From: JBOGDS01 sp050743075
Lineage (GTDB): Bacteria; Actinomycetota; Actinomycetes; Jiangellales; Jiangellaceae
Direction: 5' to 3'
Length of the DNA stretch: 64,000 bases
Assembly (NCBI GenBank): GCA_050743075.1
Contig: JBOGDS010000002.1
Span: 17,876-81,875, forward strand
Under the pieces are notes generated by a model. It did not search any database, was not told the origin of the DNA, and saw only the letters and a list, made by a program, of their open reading frames with translations. Below are positions 43,449 to 52,479 of the stretch, one piece after another. The stretch's first letter is position 1, and every line of letters begins with the position of its first letter. Made by a program: the position numbers and the translations under genes.

Positions 43449-45008
43449 GTGATCGACGTATCGGCACCGCCGCAGCGCTCCACCCGGGTCCTGCCGGCGC
43501 TGGCGGGCGTGGCGGCAGCTGCACTGGGCCTGGCCGTCGCCGAACTGGTCGCGGGCATGCTCGGCCGAACCGCGACACCGGTGGTCGCCGTCGGTGAGGC
43601 GTTCATCGACCGGGTACCCGGCTGGCTCAAGGACCTGGCCGTCGAGTGGTTCGGCACGGCCGACAAGGCGGTCCTGATCGGCGGAGTGCTCGTCGTGTTC
43701 GCCGCGTTGTCCGCAGGCATCGGCATGCTGACCGCACGCAACCGCAGGGTTGGCCTGCTGGTTGCCGCCGGGCTGGGGCTGGTCGCGGCGCTCGCCGTCT
43801 GGACCAGGCCCGACACGACGGCAAGCGACCTGCTGCCGACACTCGTCGGCTCGGCGGCGTCGTTGATCGGGTTGGACCGACTGGTCGACCGGCTGCCGGC
43901 GGGTCGGACGCACGGCGAGCAGCACGGCGAGACCCAGGGCGATCGGCGTGCGTTCCTGCGCGGCGCCGCCGTGGTGGGGCTCATCGCGGGGGCGTCCGGG
44001 GGGATCGGCCGGTGGCTGGGGTCGCGGCGGTCCGGTGTCGAGGACTCGCGTGATGCTCTCTCGGTCGACCTTCCGGACTCGCCGGACGTGCCGGCACCCG
44101 CGGGGGCCGACCTCGGCGTCCGCGGGGCCGAGCCCTGGCAGACGCCGAACGACGTGTTCTACCGGATCGACACGGCGCTCGCCGTGCCGCTCGTTCGCGC
44201 CGAGGACTGGCGCCTGCGCGTCCACGGTCTGGTCGAGCGCGAGGTCGAGATGGGGTTCGACGACCTGGTCGGGATGGGCCTGGTCGCCAGCTGGGTCACC
44301 TTGACCTGCGTCTCCAACGAGGTCGGCGGCAACCTCGCCGGCAACGCGCTGTGGGGTGGCGTGCGGATCGCCGACGTGCTGTCGCTCGCGGCGCCGAGCC
44401 CGGACGCTGATGCCGTGCTCTCGACCTCTGCCGACGGGTGGACGGCTGGTACGCCCCTCGACGTGCTGACCGACGATCGGGATGCGCTTTTCGCCGTGAC
44501 GATGAATGGAGAGCCACTTCCTGTCGAGCACGGCTTCCCGGTTCGGATGGTCGTCCCGGGCCTGTACGGATACGTCAGCGCGACCAAGTGGGTCGTCGAC
44601 GTCGAGGTGAGCAGGTTCGACGATTTCGACGCCTACTGGTCGACCCGTGGCTGGTCCGTGCGCGGCCCGATCAAGATCGCGTCACGGATCGAGGCGCCGC
44701 GCTCGGGCGCGCGTGTCGACGCCGGCAGCGTGGCAGTCGCCGGCACGGCATGGGCGCAGCACCGGGGCATCCAGGCGGTCGAGGTCCGCGTCGACGACGG
44801 GCCCTGGCAGCGCGCTCGCCTGGGCGAGATCCCCAGCGCCGACACGTGGCGGCAATGGGTATGGGAGTGGGATGCCGAGCCTGGGGAGCACCGGCTGCAG
44901 GTACGTGCGACCGCGGCCGACGGCGAGCTGCAGACATCACAGGAGGCCCCACCGGCCCCGGACGGCGCCACCGGCTGGCACCACGTGGTGGTCGACGTCG
45001 GCGACTGA
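43449..45008 (+). CDS. Membrane-bound molybdopterin oxidoreductase (sulfite-oxidase fold)
   Basis: A 519-residue protein. The first 140 residues hold about four membrane helices (roughly 13-37, 70-92, 97-114 and 122-136). A twin-arginine-like motif DRRAFLRGAAVVGL lies near residues 158-171, leading into a fifth helix. The outside part is a sulfite-oxidase-type Mo domain (PNDVFYRIDTALAVPLV, DWRLRVHGLVE) with the Mo-ligand cysteine in VTLTCVSNEVGG, followed by an Ig-like dimerisation domain. The internal RR motif suggests that the last helix and folded Mo domain use Tat after Sec inserts the others. Physiological substrate unknown. Confidence 0.88.
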   Translation: MIDVSAPPQRSTRVLPALAGVAAAALGLAVAELVAGMLGRTATPVVAVGEAFIDRVPGWLKDLAVEWFGTADKAVLIGGVLVVFAALSAGIGMLTARNRRVGLLVAAGLGLVAALAVWTRPDTTASDLLPTLVGSAASLIGLDRLVDRLPAGRTHGEQHGETQGDRRAFLRGAAVVGLIAGASGGIGRWLGSRRSGVEDSRDALSVDLPDSPDVPAPAGADLGVRGAEPWQTPNDVFYRIDTALAVPLVRAEDWRLRVHGLVEREVEMGFDDLVGMGLVASWVTLTCVSNEVGGNLAGNALWGGVRIADVLSLAAPSPDADAVLSTSADGWTAGTPLDVLTDDRDALFAVTMNGEPLPVEHGFPVRMVVPGLYGYVSATKWVVDVEVSRFDDFDAYWSTRGWSVRGPIKIASRIEAPRSGARVDAGSVAVAGTAWAQHRGIQAVEVRVDDGPWQRARLGEIPSADTWRQWVWEWDAEPGEHRLQVRATAADGELQTSQEAPPAPDGATGWHHVVVDVGD

Positions 45009-45070
45009 CGAACCGACCCCACCCCGCCCAACCCCACCGGGTGGGAACGTAGGTTCGGGCCATTGCTGAC

Positions 45071-45891
45071 ATGCGCTACGCCCGCTGGGCGACTCCGGTC
45101 TGGTCGTGTCCGTCGTCGGGCTTGGCTGCAACGCCTTCGGCGCCCGGGTCGACGCCGACACGGCCAAGGCGGTCGTCGACGCGGCCCTGGACCAGGGCGT
45201 GACCTTGTTCGACACGGCCGACGTCTACGGCGAAGGCGCCAGCGAGGCCCTCCTGGGCGAGGCTCTCGGCAGTCAGCGCGCCGATGTGGTCGTGGCGACG
45301 AAATTCGGCCACGATGCCTACGAGGTGAGGACGTCGACCTGGGGTGCGCGCGGCTCGCGTCGCTACATCCGCCGATCGGTCGAGGCCAGCCTCCAACCGC
45401 TCGGTACGGACTGGATCGACCTCTACCAGATCCACGTGCCCGACCCGGTGACGCCGATCGACGAGACACTGGCTGCTCTCGGCCAGCTCGTCGCCGAGGG
45501 CAAGGTGCGCTACGTCGGCTCGTCGAACTTCGCCGCCTGGCAGGTGGTCGACGCCGACTGGACCGCCCGGACGTCTGGCTACACGCGGTTCGTCAGCGCT
45601 CAGAGCAAGTACTCGCTCTACGACCGGTCCGCCGAGGCCGACCTGGTGCCTGCCTGCGAGCACACCGGCGTCGGGATGTTGCCGTACTTCCCGTTGGAGT
45701 ACGGGCTGCTGACCGGGAAGTACCGCCGGGACGAAGCGGCGCCCGCGGGCAGTCGGTTGGCCACGCAACGGGCCAGGCTGCAGAGCGCCGACTTCGATCG
45801 GATCGAGGCGCTCGAGCGCTTCGCGACCGGGCGCGGGGTCGGGATCCTCGACGTCGCGTTGGAGGACGCCAGCCCTGGCGCTCACCCGTGA
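45071..45891 (+). pseudogene. Degraded aldo/keto reductase gene
   Basis: An AKR-type barrel is readable from GTG 45106 (VVGLGCNAFGARVDADTA, TLFDTADVYGEGASEALLGE, DLYQIHVPDP, YVGSSNFAAWQV), including the catalytic Asp and Tyr in the DTADVYG region. The expected start, ATG at 45071 followed by RY and PLGDSGLVVS, is out of frame by one base, with TGA just upstream in the working frame. The 3' end diverges after GVGILDVALE and stops at 45891. The next frame continues with a recognisable RQPWRSPVITG scrap. About 50 C-terminal residues of a normal 310-residue AKR are lost. A short protein could still be made from 45106. Confidence 0.65.
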
Positions 45892-46008
45892 TCACCGGGC
45901 TTCAAGGGTCGATCTTCTCCCCACGGGCGTCGATCCAGCCGTAGCTCAGTGATGCCTCGACCGCTTGCGCCGCGGTGACGTCGCTATGACGGCGCGTCGC
46001 CACGCCGG

Positions 46009-46098
46009 ATGGCACGCCGAACCGTTGCCCATGGCACGCTGAACTGTCGCTGCTGCGTGCGTTTCGTCCGGGTTTGTGGAGCGGTTCAGCGTGCCATG
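46009..46098. repeat. Three copies of ATGGCACGCYGAAC, two forming a hairpin
   Basis: ATGGCACGCCGAAC lies at 46009-46022. CATGGCACGCTGAAC at 46030-46044 has a perfect 15-base inverted partner at 46084-46098. The arms surround a 39-base loop. The 250-base gap between the degraded AKR gene and the LLM oxidoreductase holds no gene. It could be a terminator for the minus-strand operon ending at 46144, an operator or a small mobile palindrome. Confidence 0.55.
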
Positions 46099-46143
46099 CG
46101 AGGCGATGGCCACAGGTGAGGTCAGATGACTGACAGGTCGCGT

Positions 46144-46971
46144 TCAGTCCATGAAGTCGGGCGCGATCGACGTCCAGAACTTCTCGACCCGGGAGCGACC
46201 TTGGCTCGGCCAGCTGCAGACGAGGTAGTCGACGCCGGCCTCGCGGCGGATCTCCGCGCTGCGGCGGACCTCGTCGAGCGGCTCGGACAGCGACAGGGAG
46301 GCGGCCCGCCGGATGGCGCCGGGATCGCGGCCGGCCTTCTCGGCCAGCTCGTCGACGCTGGCGGAAAGTTCGGTGTAGCCGTTCATCGTGTTGGTGTGCC
46401 AGACGTCGGCGAACCGCGCGACGAGCGGCAGTGTCCGGAGGCGTCCCGACCCGCCGACCCAGATCGGCGGATGCGGCCGTTGCATCGGTAGGGGGCGAAG
46501 CTGCGCTCCGTCAAGGCTGACCTGATGGCCCTGGTAGGAGACGGCCTCGCCTGTGAACAGCCTGACGCAGATCTCCAGCTGGTCCTCGAGCCGGTCGAAC
46601 CGCCGGCCGAGCGGAGGGAAGTCCAGGCCCAGCTGGCGGTGCTCAGGCTCGTACCACGCGGCCCCGATGCCCAGCTCGAGCCGCCCGCCGCTGGCGTGGT
46701 CGACGGTCACGGCTTCGGCAGCCAGGATCGACGGATGCCGGTAGGTGATACCGGCGACGAGCAGGCCGAGCCGGATGCGCGAGGTGTGACCGGCGAGGGC
46801 CGCCAGCGTCGTCATCCCCTCGAAGCAGTTGCCGGGGCCCTCGCCGTACATCGGCACGAAGTGGTCGAAGCCCCACGCACCGTCGAATCCGAGGTCCTCG
46901 CCGAACCGCACCCGGTCGATGACCTCGTCGAACTCCAGTCGCTGCTGCGCGACGTCGATCCCGAACCTCAT
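46144..46971 (-). CDS. LLM-class (luciferase-like) oxidoreductase, probably F420-dependent
   Basis: A 275-residue TIM-barrel oxidoreductase of the luciferase-like superfamily with MRFGIDVAQQ, LGFDGAWGFDHFVPM, RIRLGLLVAGITYRHP, DHASGGRLELGIGAAWYEPEH, RPHPPIWVGGSG and ARFADVWHTN. These motifs match the F420-dependent actinobacterial groups. Substrate unknown. The ATG at 46971 overlaps the stop of the upstream saccharopine-dehydrogenase-like gene (ATGA), so both are co-expressed and may act on the same amine or amino-acid intermediate. Confidence 0.86.
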   Translation of the reverse strand: MRFGIDVAQQRLEFDEVIDRVRFGEDLGFDGAWGFDHFVPMYGEGPGNCFEGMTTLAALAGHTSRIRLGLLVAGITYRHPSILAAEAVTVDHASGGRLELGIGAAWYEPEHRQLGLDFPPLGRRFDRLEDQLEICVRLFTGEAVSYQGHQVSLDGAQLRPLPMQRPHPPIWVGGSGRLRTLPLVARFADVWHTNTMNGYTELSASVDELAEKAGRDPGAIRRAASLSLSEPLDEVRRSAEIRREAGVDYLVCSWPSQGRSRVEKFWTSIAPDFMD

Positions 46972-48221
46972 GCAGGTGATCGTGCCACGCGCTCTTCCAG
47001 CCCCCACGGCGAGGCGTAGCCCTCCGCCAGCAGGTGGAGGAAGGGCTGCGCGTCGAACGCTTCTGGACCGAGTACGCCGGCACCGGACCAGATGCCGGTA
47101 GCAAGGAGTTCCAGGGCGACCACCGGGTTGACTGCGGTCTGCCAGACGACGCATTGGCTCCCGTACTCGGCCATGGACCATGCGTTGTCGACGACATGGT
47201 GGAGGTACACCTCGCGCGGGCTGCCGTCCGTGCTCGTTCCGGTGACCCACAGGCCGGCGCACGTCTTGCCGCGCATCCGGTCGCCGAGACCGGCCGGATC
47301 GGGCAGGCAGGCGGCGACGACGTCGCGTGGGCTCACGGCGACCGCCGACCCAGCCGACTGCACACTGACCGGTTCGGTCCGGTCGAGGCCGAGCTTGTGC
47401 AGCGTCTTCAGCACGTCGATGAACTCCGCGCCGAGCCCGTACTTGAACGTGACCCGCCGCGCATCGACCCAGCGCGGCATGAGCAGGACCTCTTCGTGCT
47501 CGACGTTGACACACTCGACCGGGCCGATGCCCTCGGGGAAGTCGAACACCTCCGGCTCGCTGAACGGGGCCGTGGTGTACCAGCCGCGATCACGCTCCCA
47601 GACCACCGGCGGGTTCAGGCACTCCTCGATCGTCGTCCAGATCGAGAACGACGGCGCGAAGTCGAAGCCCTCGACGGTCAGGTTGGCACCGTCGCGGGTG
47701 CCGAGCTCGTCGACGGCGGAGAACAGATGGTCGGCCGCGTAGCGGGCGAAGACGTCGGACAACCCCGGCTCCACGCCGATACCCACCAGCGCGAGCCGCC
47801 CAGCGTCCTCCCAGGCGGTGGCCTTGGCGAACTGCTCGTCGCCGAGCTTCACGCCGGTCTGCTCATAGGGCGCGTCCCGATGCGGCCGCGACAGCGACAT
47901 CGCCATGTCGAGGTAGTCCGCACCGGCGGCGAAGGCGCCGTCGAAGATCGGCATGACGAACCGGGGGTCCACGGCGTTCATCACGTGGGTGGCGCCGTGC
48001 TCGCGGGCGAGCGTCTCGACGGCTGCGGCGTCGGAGGCGTCGACGCGGGCGGCGACGAACCGCCGCTCGCCGCGGTGGCCAGGGCCGACGGCCGCGACCG
48101 TGCGTGCCGCCTTGGTCTCGTCGTAGTCGGCGACCACGAGCCGGTCGAAGAAGTCGCGACGAGTGGCGATGCGGGCGAAGGCGTCGCCGACCCCCCCAGA
48201 ACCGATGAGCAGGATGCGCAT
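46968..48221 (-). CDS. Saccharopine dehydrogenase family protein
   Basis: A 417-residue NAD(P)-binding protein. The N-terminal Rossmann fold MRILLIGSGGVGDAFARIA and the HVMNAVDPRFVMPIFDGAFAAGADYLD region (over about residues 79-106) match the saccharopine/lysine-6-dehydrogenase superfamily, and the central domain is complete (GIGVEPGLSDVFARYAADHL, YLHHVVDNAWSMAEYGSQ). Family members act on saccharopine, lysine or carboxynorspermidine-type imines. Beside an APC permease and a class III aminotransferase, an amine- or lysine-derived substrate is likely but unproven. It is divergent from the permease gene. Confidence 0.88.
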   Translation of the reverse strand: MRILLIGSGGVGDAFARIATRRDFFDRLVVADYDETKAARTVAAVGPGHRGERRFVAARVDASDAAAVETLAREHGATHVMNAVDPRFVMPIFDGAFAAGADYLDMAMSLSRPHRDAPYEQTGVKLGDEQFAKATAWEDAGRLALVGIGVEPGLSDVFARYAADHLFSAVDELGTRDGANLTVEGFDFAPSFSIWTTIEECLNPPVVWERDRGWYTTAPFSEPEVFDFPEGIGPVECVNVEHEEVLLMPRWVDARRVTFKYGLGAEFIDVLKTLHKLGLDRTEPVSVQSAGSAVAVSPRDVVAACLPDPAGLGDRMRGKTCAGLWVTGTSTDGSPREVYLHHVVDNAWSMAEYGSQCVVWQTAVNPVVALELLATGIWSGAGVLGPEAFDAQPFLHLLAEGYASPWGLEERVARSPA

Positions 48222-48342
48222 GCCACTGAATCTAGCGTCAAAGAGGCCGATGACAACTAATTCCGGTCAGCTACTTGCCTCCGTACGACGGAGTCAGTAG
48301 ATTCACCGCCACGGCGGGGGTTCCACGGCGGAGGTGGGGCGG

Positions 48343-49869
48343 ATGGCCGAGACACGAGTCGCTTCTGACCCGGTGACGGGTAAGGGACTCGAACGAGGGG
48401 CTCTCGGCCTGTGGGGCAATGTCGTGATCGGGCTTGCCTCGACCGCTCCCGCCTACAGCCTGGCTGCAACGCTGGGCTACGTCGTGCTCGTGGTAGGCGA
48501 CCGTGCGCCGGCGATGTTCATCGTGGCGTTCGTACCCATGCTGTTCATCGCCGTCGCCTACCGCGAACTCAACCGGTCGGCCCCGGACTGCGGGACAACC
48601 TTCACGTGGGGGACGAAGGCCTTCGGTCCGTGGGTCGGCTGGATGGGTGGCTGGGGCCTCGCCGTGTCGGCGATCATCGTGCTCGCGAACGTGGCAGAGA
48701 TCGCCGGGATCTATCTGCTGGACTTCCTCGGGCTGGACTCGGCTGCAGAGTCACTCACCGTGCGGGTGCTGTTCGGCGTGGTCTTCATCGCGGTCATGAC
48801 CTGGGTGAGCTACCGGGGCATCATCATCACCGGCCGGTTGCAGAACGTCCTGGTATCTGTCCAGTTCGTGGTCCTCGTCCTGTTCAGCGTGATCGCCCTG
48901 GGCAAGGTCTTCGACGACTCGGCCGGCTCACAGGCGGTGAACCCGTCGTGGGAGTGGTTCTCGCCGAGCGGGCTCAGCTCCTCGGCCATCGCCGAGGGGG
49001 TCATTCTCTGCATCTTCATCTACTGGGGCTGGGACTCGTGCCTCGCGGTCACCGAGGAGACTAAGAACGCCGACGTGGTCGCCGGCAAGGCCGCGGTCGT
49101 CAGCACGGTGATCCTGCTCGCGACGTACCTCATGGTCGCGATCGCCGTCCAGGCGTATGCGGGCTTCGGCACCGACGGGATCGGCCTGGGCAACGAGGAG
49201 AACCTCGACGACGTGTTCACCGTGCTCGGCGACCCGGTGTTCGGCGGCATCCTGGCGTCCTTGCTGTTGCTGACGGTCGCGATCTCGGCGGCGTCGTCGA
49301 CGCAGACGACGATCCTGCCGACCGCACGCGGCACGCTGGCCATGGCGGTGTACGGCGCCATCCCGAAGCAGTTCGCTCGCGTGCATCCTCGCTACCACAC
49401 GCCGTCCTTCAGCACGTTGGTCGTGGGAGCAACCGCGACCTTCTTTTATCTCGTGCTCTCGTTCGTGAGCCAGAACTCGCTGCAGGACTCGATCCTGTCG
49501 CTCGGGCTGGCCGTCGCGTTCTACTACGGCATCACCGGATTCGCCTGTGTGTGGTTCTTCCGGCGCACGCTGTTCAGCAGCGGACGCAACTTCTGGCTGC
49601 GCGGGCTGCTGCCGCTGCTCGGCTCGATCGGTATGACGTGGGCGTTCGTCAAGAGCGCCACGGACATGATCGACCCCGACTACGGCTTCACGACGTTCGG
49701 CAACGTCGGTGGTGTCTTCGTGATCGGCGTCGGCATGCTCGCCCTGGGCGTCCCGCTGATGCTGGCTTGCGCCGTCAAGCTGCGCCCGTTCTTCCGCGGC
49801 GAGACGCTGGACGCGAGCACCCCGATCCTCGTGCCGGACACCGGCGAACCCCCGCGCGGCGGTCTGTAG
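48343..49869 (+). CDS. APC-family amino acid/amine permease
   Basis: A 508-residue transporter with about 12 membrane helices, beginning GALGLWGNVVIGLASTAPAY (helix 1 with the substrate-binding Gly-rich bend) and including FTWGTKAFGPWVGWMGGWG and a helix 6 region IYWGWDSCLAVTEETKN. It probably imports an amino acid or polyamine used by the downstream aminotransferase. The ATG at 48343 is used; a GTG nine bases earlier is possible. It is transcribed in the same direction as the AsnC regulator and aminotransferase genes. Confidence 0.9.
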   Translation: MAETRVASDPVTGKGLERGALGLWGNVVIGLASTAPAYSLAATLGYVVLVVGDRAPAMFIVAFVPMLFIAVAYRELNRSAPDCGTTFTWGTKAFGPWVGWMGGWGLAVSAIIVLANVAEIAGIYLLDFLGLDSAAESLTVRVLFGVVFIAVMTWVSYRGIIITGRLQNVLVSVQFVVLVLFSVIALGKVFDDSAGSQAVNPSWEWFSPSGLSSSAIAEGVILCIFIYWGWDSCLAVTEETKNADVVAGKAAVVSTVILLATYLMVAIAVQAYAGFGTDGIGLGNEENLDDVFTVLGDPVFGGILASLLLLTVAISAASSTQTTILPTARGTLAMAVYGAIPKQFARVHPRYHTPSFSTLVVGATATFFYLVLSFVSQNSLQDSILSLGLAVAFYYGITGFACVWFFRRTLFSSGRNFWLRGLLPLLGSIGMTWAFVKSATDMIDPDYGFTTFGNVGGVFVIGVGMLALGVPLMLACAVKLRPFFRGETLDASTPILVPDTGEPPRGGL

Positions 49870-49989
49870 CGGGGGAAGAATGCGGGATCGGCAACGCAGG
49901 AGCCTGTCTTGCCAGGAATCCGTGTCCGGAGGTCGTCGTAGGAACGGAATCACTTGCCAACCGGCATTCAGGTTGGCAAGGATCGCCGC

Positions 49990-50457
49990 ATGGCCGTACG
50001 CGAGCGCGGTGTCGTGCTGGACTCGATCGCCAAAGCGATCATCGAGCAACTCCAACTGGATGGGCGCCGCTCGTACGCAGCGATAGGTAAGGCGGTCGGG
50101 CTGTCCGAGGCAGCCGTCCGGCAGCGCGTGCAGCGCCTTGTCGAGACCGGCGTCGTGCAGATCGTGGCTGTGACCGACCCGATGCAGGTGGGCTTCGAGC
50201 GGCAGGCGTTGATCGGCCTGAAGACGACGGGCGACGTCAACGGGCTCGCCGACGCCCTCGCCGAGATCCCCGAGGTCGACTACGTCGTCATCACGGCGGG
50301 GTCGTTCGACGTGATCGCCGAGGTCGTCTGCGAGGACGACGACCACCTTCTCGACCTTCTGACCACCCGCATCCGCGGGCTCGACGGGGTGGTCGGGACC
50401 GAGACGTTCGTCTATCTCAAGCTCCGCAAGCAGCTGTACAACTGGGGAACGCGATGA
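49990..50457 (+). CDS. Lrp/AsnC-family regulator
   Basis: A 155-residue regulator with helix-turn-helix (LDSIAKAIIEQLQLDGRRSY, AIGKAVGLSEAAVRQRVQRL) and a RAM ligand domain (about 70-145, DYVVITAGSFDVIAEVVCED). The ATG at 49990 is chosen for the standard length. Its stop overlaps the aminotransferase start (ATGA), so it is co-transcribed with and probably controls that gene and the permease, likely in response to an amino acid or amine. Confidence 0.88.
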   Translation: MAVRERGVVLDSIAKAIIEQLQLDGRRSYAAIGKAVGLSEAAVRQRVQRLVETGVVQIVAVTDPMQVGFERQALIGLKTTGDVNGLADALAEIPEVDYVVITAGSFDVIAEVVCEDDDHLLDLLTTRIRGLDGVVGTETFVYLKLRKQLYNWGTR

Positions 50458-51875
50458 CGACGACACCCACACCTGTGTGGGCCGGCGAGGAGGGGAGCCG
50501 GACCCCGCGCGGCACCCGTCGGGTCGACGCCGCGCGCGACCACCTGTGGATGCATTTCGCCCGGCACTCCGGTCTGTACGCAGGGCAGGACGCGCCGTTG
50601 ATCGTCCGCGGTGACGGCGTGCGCATCTGGGACGACGCCGGGCGGAGCTACCTCGACGGGCTCGCCGGGCTGTTCGTCGTGCAGGTTGGCCACGGGCGCC
50701 GGGAGCTCGCCGAGGTCGCGGCCCGGCAGGCAGAGCAGCTCGCCTACTTCCCGCTGTGGTCGTACACGCACCCGGCGGCGATCGACCTGGCCGAACGGCT
50801 GGCCACACATGCGCCGGGCGACCTCAATCGGGTCTTCTTCACCACCGGTGGTGGCGAGGCGGTCGAGACCGCGTGGAAGCTCGCGAAGCAGTACTGGAAG
50901 CTCGTCGGCAAGCCGACGAAGCACAAGGTCATCTCGCGCGCGGTCGCCTATCACGGCACGCCGCACGGCGCGCTGGCGATCACCGGCATCCCGGGAGCCA
51001 AGGAGGCGTTCGAGCCGCTCGTGCCGGGCGGGCTCAAGGTGCCCAACACCAATGCCTACCACGCACCGGATCATGTCCGCGACGACGGCAAGGCCTTCGG
51101 GCGCTGGGCCGCCGACCGGATCGAGGAGGCGATCCTGTTCGAGGGGCCGGACACCGTCGCCGCGGTGTTCCTCGAACCGGTGCAGAACTCCGGCGGCTGC
51201 TTACCCCCGCCGCCGGGTTACTTCGACCGGGTGCGCGAGATCTGCGACCAGCACGACGTGCTGCTGGTGTCCGACGAGGTCATCTGCGCCTTCGGCCGGA
51301 TCGGGTCGATCTTCGCCTGCGACGACTTCGGCTACCTCCCGGACATGATCACCTGTGCCAAGGGCATGACCTCGGGGTACTCGCCGATCGGGGCGATGAT
51401 CGCGTCGGACCGGCTGTTCGAGCCGTTCACGAAGGGCACGACGACGTTCGCCCACGGGTTCACGTTCGGCGGCCACCCGGTATCGGCGGCTGTGGCGATG
51501 GCCAACCTGGACATCTTCGAGCGCGAGGGCATCACCGACCACGTCAAGGAGACGGCGCCGGCATTCCGGGCGACGCTGGACAAGCTGCTCGACCTGCCCA
51601 TCGTCGGCGACGTGCGGGGCGCCGGCTACTTCTACGGGATCGAGCTGGTCAAGGACAAGGACACCCGCGAGACGTTCGACGCCGACGAGTCCGAGCGACT
51701 CCTGCGCGGCTTCCTGTCCAAGGCGCTGTTCGAGGCGGGCCTCTACTGCCGCGCCGACGACCGCGGCGACCCGGTCGTCCAGCTGGCGCCGCCGCTGATC
51801 GCCGAGCAGGCGGAGTTCGACGAGATGGAGCAGATCCTGCGCTCGGTCCTGACCGACGCCTGGACGCACGTCTGA
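50454..51875 (+). CDS. Class III aminotransferase (putrescine/GABA/beta-alanine type)
   Basis: A 473-residue PLP enzyme of the omega-aminotransferase group. PLP contacts are visible in FTTGGGEAVETAWKLA, RAVAYHGTPHGAL, LVSDEVICAFGRIG (cofactor Asp) and the Schiff-base lysine in DMITCAKGMTSGYSP. The substrate-entry sequence YFPLWSYTHPAAIDLAE resembles putrescine-pyruvate and beta-alanine aminotransferases. It probably removes the terminal amino group of a diamine or omega-amino acid. It starts inside the stop of the AsnC gene. Confidence 0.92.
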   Translation: MTTTPTPVWAGEEGSRTPRGTRRVDAARDHLWMHFARHSGLYAGQDAPLIVRGDGVRIWDDAGRSYLDGLAGLFVVQVGHGRRELAEVAARQAEQLAYFPLWSYTHPAAIDLAERLATHAPGDLNRVFFTTGGGEAVETAWKLAKQYWKLVGKPTKHKVISRAVAYHGTPHGALAITGIPGAKEAFEPLVPGGLKVPNTNAYHAPDHVRDDGKAFGRWAADRIEEAILFEGPDTVAAVFLEPVQNSGGCLPPPPGYFDRVREICDQHDVLLVSDEVICAFGRIGSIFACDDFGYLPDMITCAKGMTSGYSPIGAMIASDRLFEPFTKGTTTFAHGFTFGGHPVSAAVAMANLDIFEREGITDHVKETAPAFRATLDKLLDLPIVGDVRGAGYFYGIELVKDKDTRETFDADESERLLRGFLSKALFEAGLYCRADDRGDPVVQLAPPLIAEQAEFDEMEQILRSVLTDAWTHV

Positions 51876-51921
51876 GACCCGGCGACGTCCTTCACAGCAC
51901 CGTCTACCACGTCCGTCCGGC

Positions 51922-52245
51922 CTACCTCCCCAAGCGATGTGGCTGCAAGCCGTCGCCGCGCCATTGAGCGCCCATGACCCTCGAGCGACCAAGGTCGTCG
52001 GTGCGGACGAAGCTGCAGAAGGCGCCGGGTCGGAAGCGGAATCCGAAGATCCGTCCGATGTCGGCCAGGGCGTAGGCGAAGTGGCCGGTGCAGACGCCGA
52101 CCAGCCGCGATTGGCCCGATTTGAGCGCGAGGTGGATCGCCGGATCCGGAATGCCCTCGTGGACGAAAGGCTCGTCCCGGCGCAGGTCCCAGTCGACCAT
52201 CCACATCACGATCGTGATGCGCGTCGGGCCTGTACCCATGAGCAT
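51922..52245 (-). pseudogene. N-terminal fragment of an AraC-family regulator
   Basis: A 107-residue frame that reads RITIVMWMVDWDLRRDEPFV, HEGIPDPAIHLALKSG, VGVCTGHFAYALADIGRIFG and FRFRPGAFCSFV. This is the sensor-like N-terminal domain found in one group of AraC regulators. The two helix-turn-helix motifs that should follow are absent and the tail turns into unrelated basic sequence, so it is a truncated gene. Nothing else is visible between it and the methyltransferase gene at 52480. Confidence 0.6.
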
Positions 52246-52479
52246 GATGGCGTGCAGCGACGGCGAGGAACGACAGCAGCTGGCAGGAGCTGGTGGCCAT
52301 CAGGGAGCCGTTGTTCGGGGTTGGGCCCTCCAGACCAGATGCGACCGGTATCTGTGCTCGGTCGAGGCCATCGGCCAACATTCCATCCACAGCGACGAGC
52401 TCACGCCGTTCGCGTCGGCCACGCTGCCTGGATATGATCGCGCTCGCACGTACGGACGCGAAACCATTGGGAGAGTGCG

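Noticed and set aside
45938..45955. CCGTAGCTCAGTG, which resembles the start of a tRNA gene
   Set aside because: No matching anticodon, T arm or acceptor 3' strand can be drawn in the following 90 bases.
47034..48260. 408-residue plus-strand frame opposite the saccharopine-dehydrogenase-like gene
   Set aside because: No conserved motif and biased composition; it is a shadow of the minus-strand gene.
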